A DNA stretch of 31,279 nt from Burkholderiales bacterium (GCA_947371645.1 CANBQJ010000018.1:1-31279); one strand, 5' to 3'; numbered from the stretch's first letter, positions 1 to 8,529 are shown. A program made the numbers and translations. Notes: generated by a model from the sequence alone, not told the origin.

Positions 1-4
1 TCTT

Positions 5-2095
5 TTGCAACCGTTCCCCCCAGCGCGTTGGCACCTGCGCGCCAGCCCGCCCAGGCCTCAGGCCAGGCGTGGTCTGGCCTTGCTTGCGTTGGGTTTGCTC
101 GCCTGCCTGAGTGTGGCGCCGGTGGCCCGTGCAAGCGAGCCCGCCGACCCCGACGATGCGGGGCCCCATGTCATCCAGGCGCCGCACTATGGCGAGGTCG
201 TCTTCCATTTCTTCCAGGCCGACTACTTCACGGCCATCACCACCTTGATGGCGTCGCAGCAGCTCCAGCGCATCGCGCCTCACGATGACGAGGCCGAAGT
301 CTTGCGCGGTGGCATGCTGCTGAGCTATGGCCTGCACCGCGAAGCCGGCGACATCTTTGCCCGCTTGATCGAACGCGGCCACACCACCCCTGAGGTGCGC
401 GACCGTGCCTGGTACCACCTGGCCAAGGTGCGCTACCAAAAAGGGCAGCTGACGCTGGCCGAAGAAGCGCTGGCCAAGATTCAAGCGAAGTTGCCCGAAC
501 CACTTGAAGAAGAGCGTGGCCTGCTGCACGCGCAATTGCTGATGGCCCGCGGTGACCACGCCGGGGCTGCCCTCGAACTCAAGGCCATGGCCGATGCCTC
601 CCCCGGGGCGCGTTTTGCGCGCTACAACCTGGGCGTGGCCCAGATCAGGGCCGGAGACCGGATATCGGGCACGGGCACGCTGGACGAACTGGGCCTGGCG
701 CCCGCCAGCACCGATGAGCAGCGCGCCTTGCGCGACCGCACCAACGTGGCCCTGGGCTTTGCCGCCCTGGCGGCCCACCAGCCCGCCGCCGCCCGCCGCT
801 ACCTGGAGCGCGTGCCCATGGAGGGCCCGGAGAGCCACAAGGCCTTGCTGGGTTACGGCTGGGCCGCGCTGGACTTGCGCGCACCTCAATTTGCGCTGGT
901 GCCCTGGCTGATGCTCAGCGCGCGCGAGGGCAACGATGCGGCCGTGCTGGAGTCCCGCATTGCCGTCCCCTATGCCTATGCCCAGCTCGGCGCCAACCGG
1001 AAGGCGCTGCAACAGTACGCGGCGGCCATCCGGTCTTTCGAGCACGAGCGCGTCAGCCTGGATGCGTCCATCGAGTCGATCAAATCCGGGCAGCTGGTCG
1101 GCGCCTTGCTGACGCTCAACCCCAGAGGCGACCTGGGCGAGGGCTGGCACATGGACCAGTTGCCCGATGTGCCCCACGCCGCGCACCTGACCGGGCTGCT
1201 CGCCCAGCATGAGTTCCAGGAGGCCTTCAAGAACCTGCGTGACCTGCGCACCTTGAGCCAGAACCTCCAGACCTGGCGAGACAAGGTCGACATGTTCAAG
1301 GACATGCTGGCCACGCGGCGTCAGGCCTTTGCCGACCGCCTGCCGCAGGTCAGCGCCCATGCCCATGAACAGCGCGTCAACGCGTTGACACAGCGCGTTG
1401 ACGCGCTGGCCGCTGACGTGGCGCAAGGCGAAGCCACCATGGACGGGCTTGCCTTTGCCGATGGCAAACAGCGAGCGCTGCTGGCCCGCGTCGCGCGGGT
1501 GCAGGCCATCAGCCAGGGTCTTGCGCAGGCGCCCGATGCCTCGCCCGACATTGCCCTGGCCAGAGACCGTGCGCGCCTGGTCGCCGGTGTGCTGAACTGG
1601 CAGCTGTCGCAAGACCTCCCTGCACGCCTCTGGGAAGCGCAGAAGGCCTTGCAGTCGATGAAGGATGGCCTGGCCCAGTCCCGGCTGCAGGTGGACGCCA
1701 TCGCACAGGCCATGCAGGATGAGCCTCAGCGCTTTGACCGCTTTGAGCAACGCATCCAGGCCCTGACGCCCCTGCTGGATGTGATGATCCCGCGCCTCGT
1801 GGCACTGGGTGCGGAGCAGCAGGGTGTGGTGCAGGACATCGCGGTGGCCGAACTCACCCGCCAGAAGGACAGCCTGGCCGCATACACGGTGCAGGCGCGC
1901 TACGCTGTGGCTCAGTTGTACGACCACGCCGCCGTCGGTGCGGCAGCAGACGCCGTCGGGCGCCTGGGCACCAGCCGTGGCATCTACCTCATCCCGCAGG
2001 ACAAGCTCAACACGGAGCCCAGCGACGCGCACAGCAAAGAGCTTGCGAACGAGCTTGCGAAAGACAAGGGGGCCGCCAATGCGCCCAAGCCATAG
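5..2095 (+). CDS. Exported TPR/coiled-coil protein of an Agl-Glt-like envelope machine (5' end uncertain)
   Basis: This 696-residue protein begins with an arginine-rich stretch followed by a hydrophobic segment (about residues 22-42, ending VARAS), read as a signal peptide or anchor. Residues about 60-350 are helical repeats of TPR character, for example GEVVFHFFQADYFTAITTLM and a later ALGYGWAAL-like helix pair. Residues about 400-640 look like long alpha-helical coiled coil rich in Gln, Ala, Arg and Asp. The start shown is a TTG, and the frame stays open to the left edge of the window, so the true start may lie upstream. Its end overlaps the next gene by 17 bases, which implies translational coupling. 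By context it is a periplasmic scaffold of the motor complex encoded downstream. I do not recognise a named family beyond TPR, and the role is inferred from the neighbours. Confidence 0.75.
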   Translation: MQPFPPARWHLRASPPRPQARRGLALLALGLLACLSVAPVARASEPADPDDAGPHVIQAPHYGEVVFHFFQADYFTAITTLMASQQLQRIAPHDDEAEVLRGGMLLSYGLHREAGDIFARLIERGHTTPEVRDRAWYHLAKVRYQKGQLTLAEEALAKIQAKLPEPLEEERGLLHAQLLMARGDHAGAALELKAMADASPGARFARYNLGVAQIRAGDRISGTGTLDELGLAPASTDEQRALRDRTNVALGFAALAAHQPAAARRYLERVPMEGPESHKALLGYGWAALDLRAPQFALVPWLMLSAREGNDAAVLESRIAVPYAYAQLGANRKALQQYAAAIRSFEHERVSLDASIESIKSGQLVGALLTLNPRGDLGEGWHMDQLPDVPHAAHLTGLLAQHEFQEAFKNLRDLRTLSQNLQTWRDKVDMFKDMLATRRQAFADRLPQVSAHAHEQRVNALTQRVDALAADVAQGEATMDGLAFADGKQRALLARVARVQAISQGLAQAPDASPDIALARDRARLVAGVLNWQLSQDLPARLWEAQKALQSMKDGLAQSRLQVDAIAQAMQDEPQRFDRFEQRIQALTPLLDVMIPRLVALGAEQQGVVQDIAVAELTRQKDSLAAYTVQARYAVAQLYDHAAVGAAADAVGRLGTSRGIYLIPQDKLNTEPSDAHSKELANELAKDKGAANAPKP

Positions 2096-5000
2096 CCTCA
2101 CTTTGCTGGCATCGGCCTGTCTGCTCAGTGCCTGCGGCATCTTGCGCGAGCCCAAACAGCCGCCCACGCTCAAGACCCTGGCCTATGAGCAGCTCGCTGT
2201 GGACCCGGGTGAAGTCGAAGGGGCCAGTGAAGAGCAGGCCATCAAGGCCTATCGCGCCTTCTTGCAGGGCGCGCCCCAGTCGGCCCAGAGCGCCGAGGCC
2301 TTGCGGCGCCTGGCCGACCTGGAGATGGACCTCGCCGACAAGCTCAGCGCGGACGCGGCCGCCACGGGTGCACCCGACTACCGCGCCGCTGCCAAACGCT
2401 ACCAGGAGCACCTCGGCACCCATCCCGAGGCCGCCAACCGCGACCAGGTGCTCTACCAACTGGCCCGCGCCCAGGAGCAGGCCGGCGAGCTGGAGGCCGC
2501 ACTCCAGACCCTGACCCTGCTGGTGCAAGAGCACCCCCAGACCACCTATGCCGATGAGGCCCAGTTCCGCCGGGGTGAGCTGCTGTTCAGCGCCACCCAG
2601 TACGCGCAGGCCGAGCAGGCCTATGCGGCCGTCCTGAGCACCGACCACGCCAGCCCCTATCGCGAACGCGCGATGTACATGCAGGGCTGGTCACGTTTCA
2701 AGCTGGGCCGCCTGGACGATGCGCTGCAGGCCTTCTTTGGTGTGCTGGACGTCAAGCTCGCGCGCAAGTTCGGATTCGGCAACCTGGACACCGTGGAAGA
2801 CCTCTCCCGTGCCGACCGGGAGTTGCTGGACGACACCTTCCGCGTCATCAGCCTGAGCCTGGCCAACCAGCAAGGCGCAGAGTCCATTGCCGCCTACACC
2901 GCTTTGCCCAAGCGCCAAGGCTACGCGTACCACGTCTACGAGCAACTCGGCGAGTTCTACCTCAAGCAGGACCGCCCAAAGGACGCCGCCGACGCCTTCA
3001 ACCTGTTCGCCACCTTGTCCCCACAGGACGCCCAGGCCCCGCGGCTGCAGGCGCGCGTGATCGACACCTACGAGCGCGCCGGCTTTGCCACGCTGGCCCT
3101 GGACGCCAAGCGGCAGTTCGTGGACCGCTATGGCCGGCAAAGCAGCTTCCGCATGGCCAGCCCGCAGGCCTGGCTGGGTGCACAGCCCCTGGTGCAGACC
3201 CACCTGGCCGAACTAGCCCGCCACCACCACGCGCAGGCGCAGCTCAGCAAGCGCCCGGCCGACTACCAGGAGGCCGTGCGCTGGTACCGAGAACTGCTCG
3301 TGGCCTTCCCGGACGACCCACAGGCCGCGCACAACACCTTCTTGCTGGCCGAGTTGCTCTTTGAAGACGCGCGCTTCGCAGACGCCATCACCGAGTACGA
3401 GAAGGCCGCCTACGACTACCCCGTGCATGAGCAGAGCGCCGACGCCGGCTATGCCGCCTTGCTCAGCCATGCCCAGCAGCAAAAGAAGGCCGATGCGGCC
3501 GCCTTGCCAGGCTTGAAGCAGGCGGCTGTGGCCAGTGCCTTGCACTTTGCGCAGGCCTTTCCCCAAGACCCGCGGGCCAGCCTGGTGCTCAGCGACACGG
3601 CCGAGAAACTCTATGCGATGAACGACGCCGAGCAGGCCACCCTGGTGGCCCAGCAGGTGCTGGACTTGCAGCCGCCGGCCGCCGATGCCCAACGGCGCGT
3701 GGCCTGGACGGTGCTGGCGCACACCGCCTTCGAGCGGGGCGCCTTTGACGTCGCCGAGCAGGCTTACGACCAGGTCTTGAAGCTCACGCCGGCCCAAAGC
3801 GCTGGCCGCAACGAGCTCGTCGAGCGCCAGGCGGCTTCGGTCTACAAACAAGGCGAGCAGGCGCGCACCACGGGCCAGCTGAGCGAAGCGGTGGCCCATT
3901 TCGCGCGCGTGGCCGCGGTGGCGCCGCAATCGGCTGTGCGCGCCAACGCCCAGTTTGATGCCGCAGCGGCCATGTTGGCCATGAAGGACTGGCCGGCCGC
4001 CACGGCCTCCCTGGAAGACTTCCGGCAACGCTACCCCAAGCACCCCTTGCAGGCTGATGTGGCGCCCAAGCTGGCCCTGGCCTACACCGAGCAGGGCCAG
4101 TGGGCCAAGGCGGCCGGCGAGCTGGACAAGGTGTCGGCCACCAGCACCGACGCCACCGTGGCGCGCGACGCGCTGTGGCAGGCCGCCGAGTTCCACGAGA
4201 AAGCGGGCGAACGCCCGGCGGCCACCAAGGCTTATGAGCGCCACCTGGCGCAGAGCCTGGCCCTGCGGCCTGTGCCCCTGGTGCCCGCCATCGAGGCACG
4301 TGCCCGCCTGGCCGGCCTGGCCAGGCAGGACGGCAATGCCAAGCGCGAGCTGGCGCTGATGAAGGACATCTACCAGGCCGACCTCAACGGTGGCGCCGCC
4401 CGCACCGACCGCACCCGCTTCCTGGGCGCCACTGCCGCACTGGCGCTGGCTGAACCCGTGGCCGATGCCTACCGCAAGGTGGCCCTGGTGGAGCCCCTGC
4501 AAAAGCAGCTCAAGCTCAAGAAGGCCAGGATGGAAGAGGCCTTGAACGCCTACGCCCTGGCATCAGAACCTGGCGTGGCCGACGTGAGCACCGCCGCCAC
4601 CTACCAGGTTGCCTCCTTGTACCGCGACTTTGGCAAGGCCATGCTGGCCTCTCAGCGGCCCAAAAAGCTGTCTGCGGTGGAGCTGGAGCAATACAACGTC
4701 CTGCTGGAAGAGCAGGCCTTCCCCTTTGAAGAAAAAGCCAGCGACCTGCACGAGGTCAATGCCCGGCGCGCCGCCGCCGGCATCTACGACCAGTGGGTGC
4801 AGCGCAGCTTCGATGCCCTGCGCGAGATGCTGCCGGTGCGCTATGGCAAGCGCGAACGCGGCGATGGCGTCGACACCGCGGGCCAGCCTGCTGCCAAGCT
4901 GAGTGAGTCTGCTGCGGCCCTGGAGAAGGCCGTGCAGGACGGCCCCAAACAGCCCGCGCAGTTCAACCAGCTGGGCGTTACCTACCGGCAGCTGGGCCAG

Positions 5001-5243
5001 TTCGACAAGGCCCGCGCCGCCTATGAACAGGCCATCGCGCTGGATGCCACCTATGCACCAGCCGTGCTCAACCTGGGCATCTTGTCTGACCTCTATGTGG
5101 GCGACGCGGCGCGTGCCCTCACACTGTATGAGCGCTACCTCGTGCTGACCCCCAGTGGCGATCCCACCGTGACCAAGTGGGTGGCCGAGATCAAGAAGCG
5201 CAAGCCCACCACCACCGCCGCCGCACCCAAGGAGGCCACATGA
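2079..5243 (+). CDS. Large TPR lipoprotein (1054 aa) of the Agl-Glt-like machine
   Basis: The start is set at the ATG that opens a clear lipoprotein signal (MRPSHSLTLLASACLLSACG). It has a lipobox LLSAC and is preceded by an AAGGGGG ribosome-binding site. The frame extends further upstream, but that part lies inside the previous gene. After lipidation at the Cys, nearly the whole chain is TPR-like helical repeats with YADEAQFRRGELLF, AFDVAEQAYDQVLKL and WAKAAGELDKV type units. The C-terminus has canonical TPRs (FNQLGVTYRQLGQFDKARAA, then ALTLYERYLVL). There is no Asp at +2 (the residue is Gly), so outer-membrane sorting is plausible. TPR lipoproteins are regular partners of TolQR-type motors with AgmX-domain proteins. 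The stop codon overlaps the next ATG (ATGA). Probable role: periplasmic-facing scaffold linking the motor to the outer membrane. Confidence 0.85.
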   Translation: MRPSHSLTLLASACLLSACGILREPKQPPTLKTLAYEQLAVDPGEVEGASEEQAIKAYRAFLQGAPQSAQSAEALRRLADLEMDLADKLSADAAATGAPDYRAAAKRYQEHLGTHPEAANRDQVLYQLARAQEQAGELEAALQTLTLLVQEHPQTTYADEAQFRRGELLFSATQYAQAEQAYAAVLSTDHASPYRERAMYMQGWSRFKLGRLDDALQAFFGVLDVKLARKFGFGNLDTVEDLSRADRELLDDTFRVISLSLANQQGAESIAAYTALPKRQGYAYHVYEQLGEFYLKQDRPKDAADAFNLFATLSPQDAQAPRLQARVIDTYERAGFATLALDAKRQFVDRYGRQSSFRMASPQAWLGAQPLVQTHLAELARHHHAQAQLSKRPADYQEAVRWYRELLVAFPDDPQAAHNTFLLAELLFEDARFADAITEYEKAAYDYPVHEQSADAGYAALLSHAQQQKKADAAALPGLKQAAVASALHFAQAFPQDPRASLVLSDTAEKLYAMNDAEQATLVAQQVLDLQPPAADAQRRVAWTVLAHTAFERGAFDVAEQAYDQVLKLTPAQSAGRNELVERQAASVYKQGEQARTTGQLSEAVAHFARVAAVAPQSAVRANAQFDAAAAMLAMKDWPAATASLEDFRQRYPKHPLQADVAPKLALAYTEQGQWAKAAGELDKVSATSTDATVARDALWQAAEFHEKAGERPAATKAYERHLAQSLALRPVPLVPAIEARARLAGLARQDGNAKRELALMKDIYQADLNGGAARTDRTRFLGATAALALAEPVADAYRKVALVEPLQKQLKLKKARMEEALNAYALASEPGVADVSTAATYQVASLYRDFGKAMLASQRPKKLSAVELEQYNVLLEEQAFPFEEKASDLHEVNARRAAAGIYDQWVQRSFDALREMLPVRYGKRERGDGVDTAGQPAAKLSESAAALEKAVQDGPKQPAQFNQLGVTYRQLGQFDKARAAYEQAIALDATYAPAVLNLGILSDLYVGDAARALTLYERYLVLTPSGDPTVTKWVAEIKKRKPTTTAAAPKEAT

Positions 5244-5617
5244 AGCGATTCACCTGCCTGACGCAGATGGCCGTGGCCACCACCCTGGCCCTGGCCAGTG
5301 TCGCGGTGCTGGCGCAAGACCGCGCCGTCATCGACCCCACCACCATCCTGGGCAACCGCGAGCTGCCCAAGGTGCTCTACATCGTGCCCTGGAAAAAGCC
5401 CTTGCCGGGCGAACTGAGCGGCCGCCCGCTGGTCAGCGTGGTCGACGAGGCACTGGCGCCCATCGACCGCGACGTCTTCCGCCGCCAGCTGCAGTACCAG
5501 TCGCAACAGCAGGTGCGGCAAAAAGAGGCCCAACAGCTGGCACAACAGCAAGCACAACTGCAGGCCCAGCAAGAGGCGCAGGCGGCCACGGCCATCCTCA
5601 AAGAGGCCCCGCCCTGA
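5240..5617 (+). CDS. Small exported Gln/Ala-rich protein of the motor operon
   Basis: The start ATG overlaps the stop of the TPR lipoprotein (ATGA) and has GGAGG eight bases upstream. The product is 125 residues: a signal peptide (about residues 1-25, ending VAVLAQ), a compact middle with a hydrophobic LPKVLYIVPWKKPLPG stretch, and a C-terminal helix of about 40 residues made almost only of Gln, Ala, Glu and Leu. That last part should form a coiled coil or amphipathic rod. I recognise no family. Its fixed place between the TPR lipoprotein and the ExbB-type motor gene suggests a periplasmic component of the same complex. Its translation is probably coupled to the lipoprotein gene. Confidence 0.75.
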   Translation: MKRFTCLTQMAVATTLALASVAVLAQDRAVIDPTTILGNRELPKVLYIVPWKKPLPGELSGRPLVSVVDEALAPIDRDVFRRQLQYQSQQQVRQKEAQQLAQQQAQLQAQQEAQAATAILKEAPP

Positions 5618-5701
5618 GCCCTGCGGACCAGCCCGCCTTTCAGCCCCACCACACCCCCATACCCCACATCACGTTGCCACGTGCCATCGGAGACCTGAGC
5701 C

Positions 5702-6358
5702 ATGAATGCCTTCCAAACCGCCGTCAAGTTTTTCCAGGATTGCGGCCTCTTCATTTACCCCAGCATCCTCATCATGGCGGTGGGCGTGGCCATCGCCATC
5801 GAACGCTATGTCTACCTCTCGCGCGCCCGCAGGGACAACAGCAAGGTCTGGGCGCAGGTGCTGCCCCTGCTGCAAAAGGGCCAGTTCAAAGAGGTGCTGG
5901 CACTCACCGCCAACTCAGATGCGGCCGTGGGCAACATCGTGCACCATGGCCTGGACCGCATGCAAAGCCCCGGTCGACGTGAAGACTTCGATGCCGCCAT
6001 GGAAGAGGGCATGATGGAAATCGTGCCTCGGCTGGAGAAGCGCACCCACTACATCGCGACCTTCGCCAACGTGATCACGCTGGTCGGCCTGCTGGGCACC
6101 ATCATCGGCCTGATCAAGGGCTTCACGGCCGTGGCCCAGGTCAACCCGGCTGAGAAGTCCGAGATGCTGTCGGCATCCATTTCCATCGCCATGAACAACA
6201 CGGCCTTTGCGCTGATGGTGGCCATCCCCTTCCTGCTGATCCACGCCTTCCTGCAGTCCAAGACCAGCGAAATCGTCGACGGCCTGGAAGCCGCCAAGAT
6301 GAGTTTCCTCAACGTGGTGACGCGCATCCGCGCCGAGCAACAAGCCACGGTGCGCTGA
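5702..6358 (+). CDS. ExbB/TolQ/MotA-family proton-channel protein (AglR-like)
   Basis: This 218-residue protein has the layout of ExbB/TolQ: a transmembrane helix at about 16-33, a cytoplasmic domain (about 40-115), and paired helices at about 119-139 (containing GLLGTIIGLIKGF) and 165-184 (NNTAFALMVAIPFLL). The GTIIG motif and the polar N165/N166/T167 group in the third helix match the family residues that line the proton path. GGAG precedes the ATG. With the two ExbD-type proteins it should form an inner-membrane motor that turns proton flow into movement of a periplasmic partner. The gene order (TolQ, TolR, TolR, AgmX-domain protein) is closer to the Agl motor set than to a TonB-ExbBD iron-uptake unit, and no receptor gene is nearby. 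The 84-base gap upstream leaves room for an internal promoter. Confidence 0.9.
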   Translation: MNAFQTAVKFFQDCGLFIYPSILIMAVGVAIAIERYVYLSRARRDNSKVWAQVLPLLQKGQFKEVLALTANSDAAVGNIVHHGLDRMQSPGRREDFDAAMEEGMMEIVPRLEKRTHYIATFANVITLVGLLGTIIGLIKGFTAVAQVNPAEKSEMLSASISIAMNNTAFALMVAIPFLLIHAFLQSKTSEIVDGLEAAKMSFLNVVTRIRAEQQATVR

Positions 6359-6359
6359 C

Positions 6360-6854
6360 ATGGCCCGCATCAGACGGCTGCGCAAGACGCCTGCGCACCT
6401 CGAGATCACCGCCTTCATCAACCTGATCGTGGTGCTGGTGCCCTTCCTGCTGTCCACGGCGGTGTTCTCTCGCCTGGCCGTGATCGACCTCAGCCTGCCG
6501 GCGCAAAGCTCGGGCGTGGCGCAGCTCAAGGTCAATGACCTGCAGCTCGAAGTCGTCATCCGGCCGGATGCGCTGGAGGTGGGCGACCGCATGGGCGGGC
6601 TCATCGAACGCATCCCCTTCAAGGACGCGGCGCCAGATGTGAAGGCACTGTCCCGCCTGGTGCAGCAGGTCAAGGCCAAGTACCCCGACAAGCAGGACGC
6701 CACGGTGCTGGCGCAACCCGACACCCCTTACGACACCCTGGTGCAGGTGATGGACGCCTTGCGCGCCGGTCACGTGGTGCAGGGCGGCAAGCTGGTGCGC
6801 GGCGAGCTTTTCCCCAACATTTCGATCGGCGATGCGCCGGTCGCCACACGCTGA
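6360..6854 (+). CDS. ExbD/TolR-family protein with Asn at the proton-path position
   Basis: The 164-residue product has a short basic N-terminus, one membrane helix (about residues 17-37, ITAFINLIVVLVPFLL) and a periplasmic domain, the standard ExbD/TolR build. Family members carry an essential Asp near the start of this helix (the FxD pattern, D25 in E. coli ExbD). Here the residue is Asn (N21, codon AAC at 6420-6422). The paralog encoded next keeps the Asp. The ATG lies one base after the ExbB-type stop with no clear ribosome-binding site, so translation is probably coupled. The periplasmic part (for example KYPDKQDATVLAQPDTPYDT) fits the TolR fold, which uses an Asp-containing turn before a helix. 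Probably one half of an asymmetric stator pair. Confidence 0.88.
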   Translation: MARIRRLRKTPAHLEITAFINLIVVLVPFLLSTAVFSRLAVIDLSLPAQSSGVAQLKVNDLQLEVVIRPDALEVGDRMGGLIERIPFKDAAPDVKALSRLVQQVKAKYPDKQDATVLAQPDTPYDTLVQVMDALRAGHVVQGGKLVRGELFPNISIGDAPVATR

Positions 6855-6865
6855 ATCGAGGGGCC

Positions 6866-7360
6866 ATGCAGCTCACCCCCAGGCAACGACGCGCGGAGCG
6901 ACGTTCGCGCCACGGCAATGCGGTCGACATGAACCTCGTGTCGCTCATCGACGTGTTCACCATCCTCATCTTCTTCCTGTTGTCCAACTCGGGCGGCGTC
7001 GAGACCCTGGCCAACCCGAAGTCGGTGCAGCTGCCGATGTCGGAGTCGCAGACAGCGCCGCGTGAAACCGTGGTGGTCATCGTCAACGCGACCGACATCG
7101 TGGTGGACGGCCACCTGGTCGCCAGCGTGGCCGATGTGATCAACAAGCCCGGTGACCTCATCGAGCCCTTGAAGGCCGAGCTGGACCTGCTGGCCAGCCG
7201 GGAGGTGATCCGCAAGGAAAACGCCTCTCAGGCCAGGCGGCTGACCATCATGGGCGACAAGGACATCCCCTATCGGCTGTTGCGCAAGATCATGGCCACC
7301 AGCGCCAGCGCCAACTTTGGCGACGTGTCGTTCGCCGTGCGGCAAAGGAGCGCCTCATGA
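6866..7360 (+). CDS. ExbD/TolR-family protein with the proton-path Asp
   Basis: This second ExbD/TolR-type protein is also 164 residues. It has a basic N-terminus (RQRRAERRSRHG), one membrane helix around residues 24-44 (LVSLIDVFTILIFFLL) and a periplasmic domain. D29 in LIDVF sits where the family has its essential protonatable Asp, unlike the preceding paralog, which has Asn. GAGGGG precedes the ATG, 11 bases after the upstream stop, and the gene's own stop overlaps the next start (ATGA). The periplasmic segment ends in a basic RRLTIMGDKDIPYRLLRKIM helix, as in ExbD. Expected to pair with the Asn paralog inside an ExbB-type pentamer. Confidence 0.9.
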   Translation: MQLTPRQRRAERRSRHGNAVDMNLVSLIDVFTILIFFLLSNSGGVETLANPKSVQLPMSESQTAPRETVVVIVNATDIVVDGHLVASVADVINKPGDLIEPLKAELDLLASREVIRKENASQARRLTIMGDKDIPYRLLRKIMATSASANFGDVSFAVRQRSAS

Positions 7361-8478
7361 GCGCCGCCTTGGTGACTTTCCGCACGCCGGTGCTGGCGTG
7401 GTCGGATTCGGCCGATGACGAGCGCCTGTTCAAGCGCGTCACGCGCACGGTGCTGGGCGTCACGGTGCTCTTGTGCCTCGTGCTGCTGCTGTGGCCGGCA
7501 CCCAAGCCGGACCGGTCTCAGGCGCAGGCCCTGGCCGCGCCCATGGCCCGCTTGCTGCTGGAGCACACGCCCCCGCCGCCGCCGGTCAAGCCCAAAGCCC
7601 AGCCAGAGCCCGATGTGGACGCCAAGCCCGATGTGGCACCGCCGCCAGACAGCAAGCCTGAGCCGGTCAAGGCCAAGCCACGTGAAACCCGACCAGTGCC
7701 CGTGCCTGAAGCCCGTGTGCCCCAGGACAACAAGCCGGCAGGGGAGGTGGAAGCCGCGCGCCGCAAGGTGGCGGGCATGGGCTTGCTGGCCGCCAGGGAC
7801 GAGATCGCCGAGGTGCGGGGCGCACCGGTGGCCGTGCAGCTCAAGACCGACATCAAGCAAGGCAGCGGCGTGGGCAGTGGCACGGGACCGGGCGTGGGGC
7901 CGGGGTCTGAGGCGGGCCTGCCTGCGCGTTCGGTGATCACGTCCAACGCGACGGGCGGCAGCGGTGGCATCAACACGGCCGCGCTGAGCCGCAACACGGG
8001 CGGCGGCGGGCTGGCGGGCCGCGCTACCACGCTGGTGGACGGCGCGGCCGGTGGGGGCGGTGGTGGTGGTGCCGGAGGTGGCGGCGTGAGCGGGCGTGGC
8101 GGCGCCGGAACGGGTGCGGCCGGCGGCGCCGGTGCAGCCCAACGCGGCGCTGCGGGCGGCGACGTCAAGCGCGGCAGCAGCGGCAAAGCCTCCCGATCGA
8201 TCGAAGACATCAAGCTGGTCTTCGAGCGCAACAAGGGCGCCATCTACGCCATCTACAACCGTGCCCTGCGCGAAGACCCCACGCTGCAAGGCAAGGTGGT
8301 CGTCGAACTCAAGATCGCGCCCACGGGCGAGGTCATGTCCTGCCGCGTCGTGTCCAGCGAACTGCACACCCCCGAGCTGGAAGCCAAGTTGATGGCGCGC
8401 ATCCGCCAGTTTGACTTCGGCGCCAAAGACGTGGACCAGATGGTGGTGACCTGGCCGGTGGACTTCCTGCCGTCCTGA
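7357..8478 (+). CDS. TonB-like energy transducer with AgmX/PglI C-terminal domain
   Basis: The 373-residue product has a cytoplasmic N-terminus, one membrane helix (residues about 31-46), a proline-rich stretch (about 70-125, PPPPPVKPK, then EP/KP repeats), a glycine-rich low-complexity stretch (about 165-270, including seven Gly in a row) and a globular C-terminus (about 280-372). The last part begins SIEDIKLVFERNKGAIYAIY and contains QGKVVVELKIAPTGEV, the signature of the AgmX/PglI C-terminal domain, a relative of the TonB domain. The architecture is that of a TonB-type transducer crossing the periplasm. In Myxococcus, related proteins (GltG, GltJ/AgmX) connect the Agl motor to the outer membrane, though those also carry cytoplasmic domains that are absent here. 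The start overlaps the ExbD stop. It is the last gene of the operon and is followed by a strong hairpin. Confidence 0.88.
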   Translation: MSAALVTFRTPVLAWSDSADDERLFKRVTRTVLGVTVLLCLVLLLWPAPKPDRSQAQALAAPMARLLLEHTPPPPPVKPKAQPEPDVDAKPDVAPPPDSKPEPVKAKPRETRPVPVPEARVPQDNKPAGEVEAARRKVAGMGLLAARDEIAEVRGAPVAVQLKTDIKQGSGVGSGTGPGVGPGSEAGLPARSVITSNATGGSGGINTAALSRNTGGGGLAGRATTLVDGAAGGGGGGGAGGGGVSGRGGAGTGAAGGAGAAQRGAAGGDVKRGSSGKASRSIEDIKLVFERNKGAIYAIYNRALREDPTLQGKVVVELKIAPTGEVMSCRVVSSELHTPELEAKLMARIRQFDFGAKDVDQMVVTWPVDFLPS

Positions 8479-8497
8479 CGCCATCTTGAAGGGCGGT

Positions 8498-8529
8498 GCC
8501 GGCCCTGCCGCTCAGGCGGCGGGGCTGGC
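8498..8529 (+). terminator. Hairpin terminator of the motor operon
   Basis: A 14-base left arm at 8498-8511 pairs with 8516-8529 around a TCAG loop. Twelve pairs are Watson-Crick and two are G-U on the plus-strand RNA; on the minus strand those two would be A-C mismatches, so the structure favours the plus-strand transcript. It lies 20 bases after the AgmX-domain gene stop, between convergent genes. There is no T tract, so termination may need Rho or the stem may mainly protect the RNA. Confidence 0.6.

Noticed and set aside
1809..2078. Upstream extension of the large TPR lipoprotein frame
   Set aside because: It lies inside the preceding TPR gene, is Arg/Ser/Thr-rich, and would place the lipoprotein signal in the middle of the protein.
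3213..4502. Minus-strand open frame of 429 codons inside the TPR lipoprotein gene
   Set aside because: Gly/Leu/Gln-rich low-complexity reading; the plus-strand TPR pattern continues unbroken through it.
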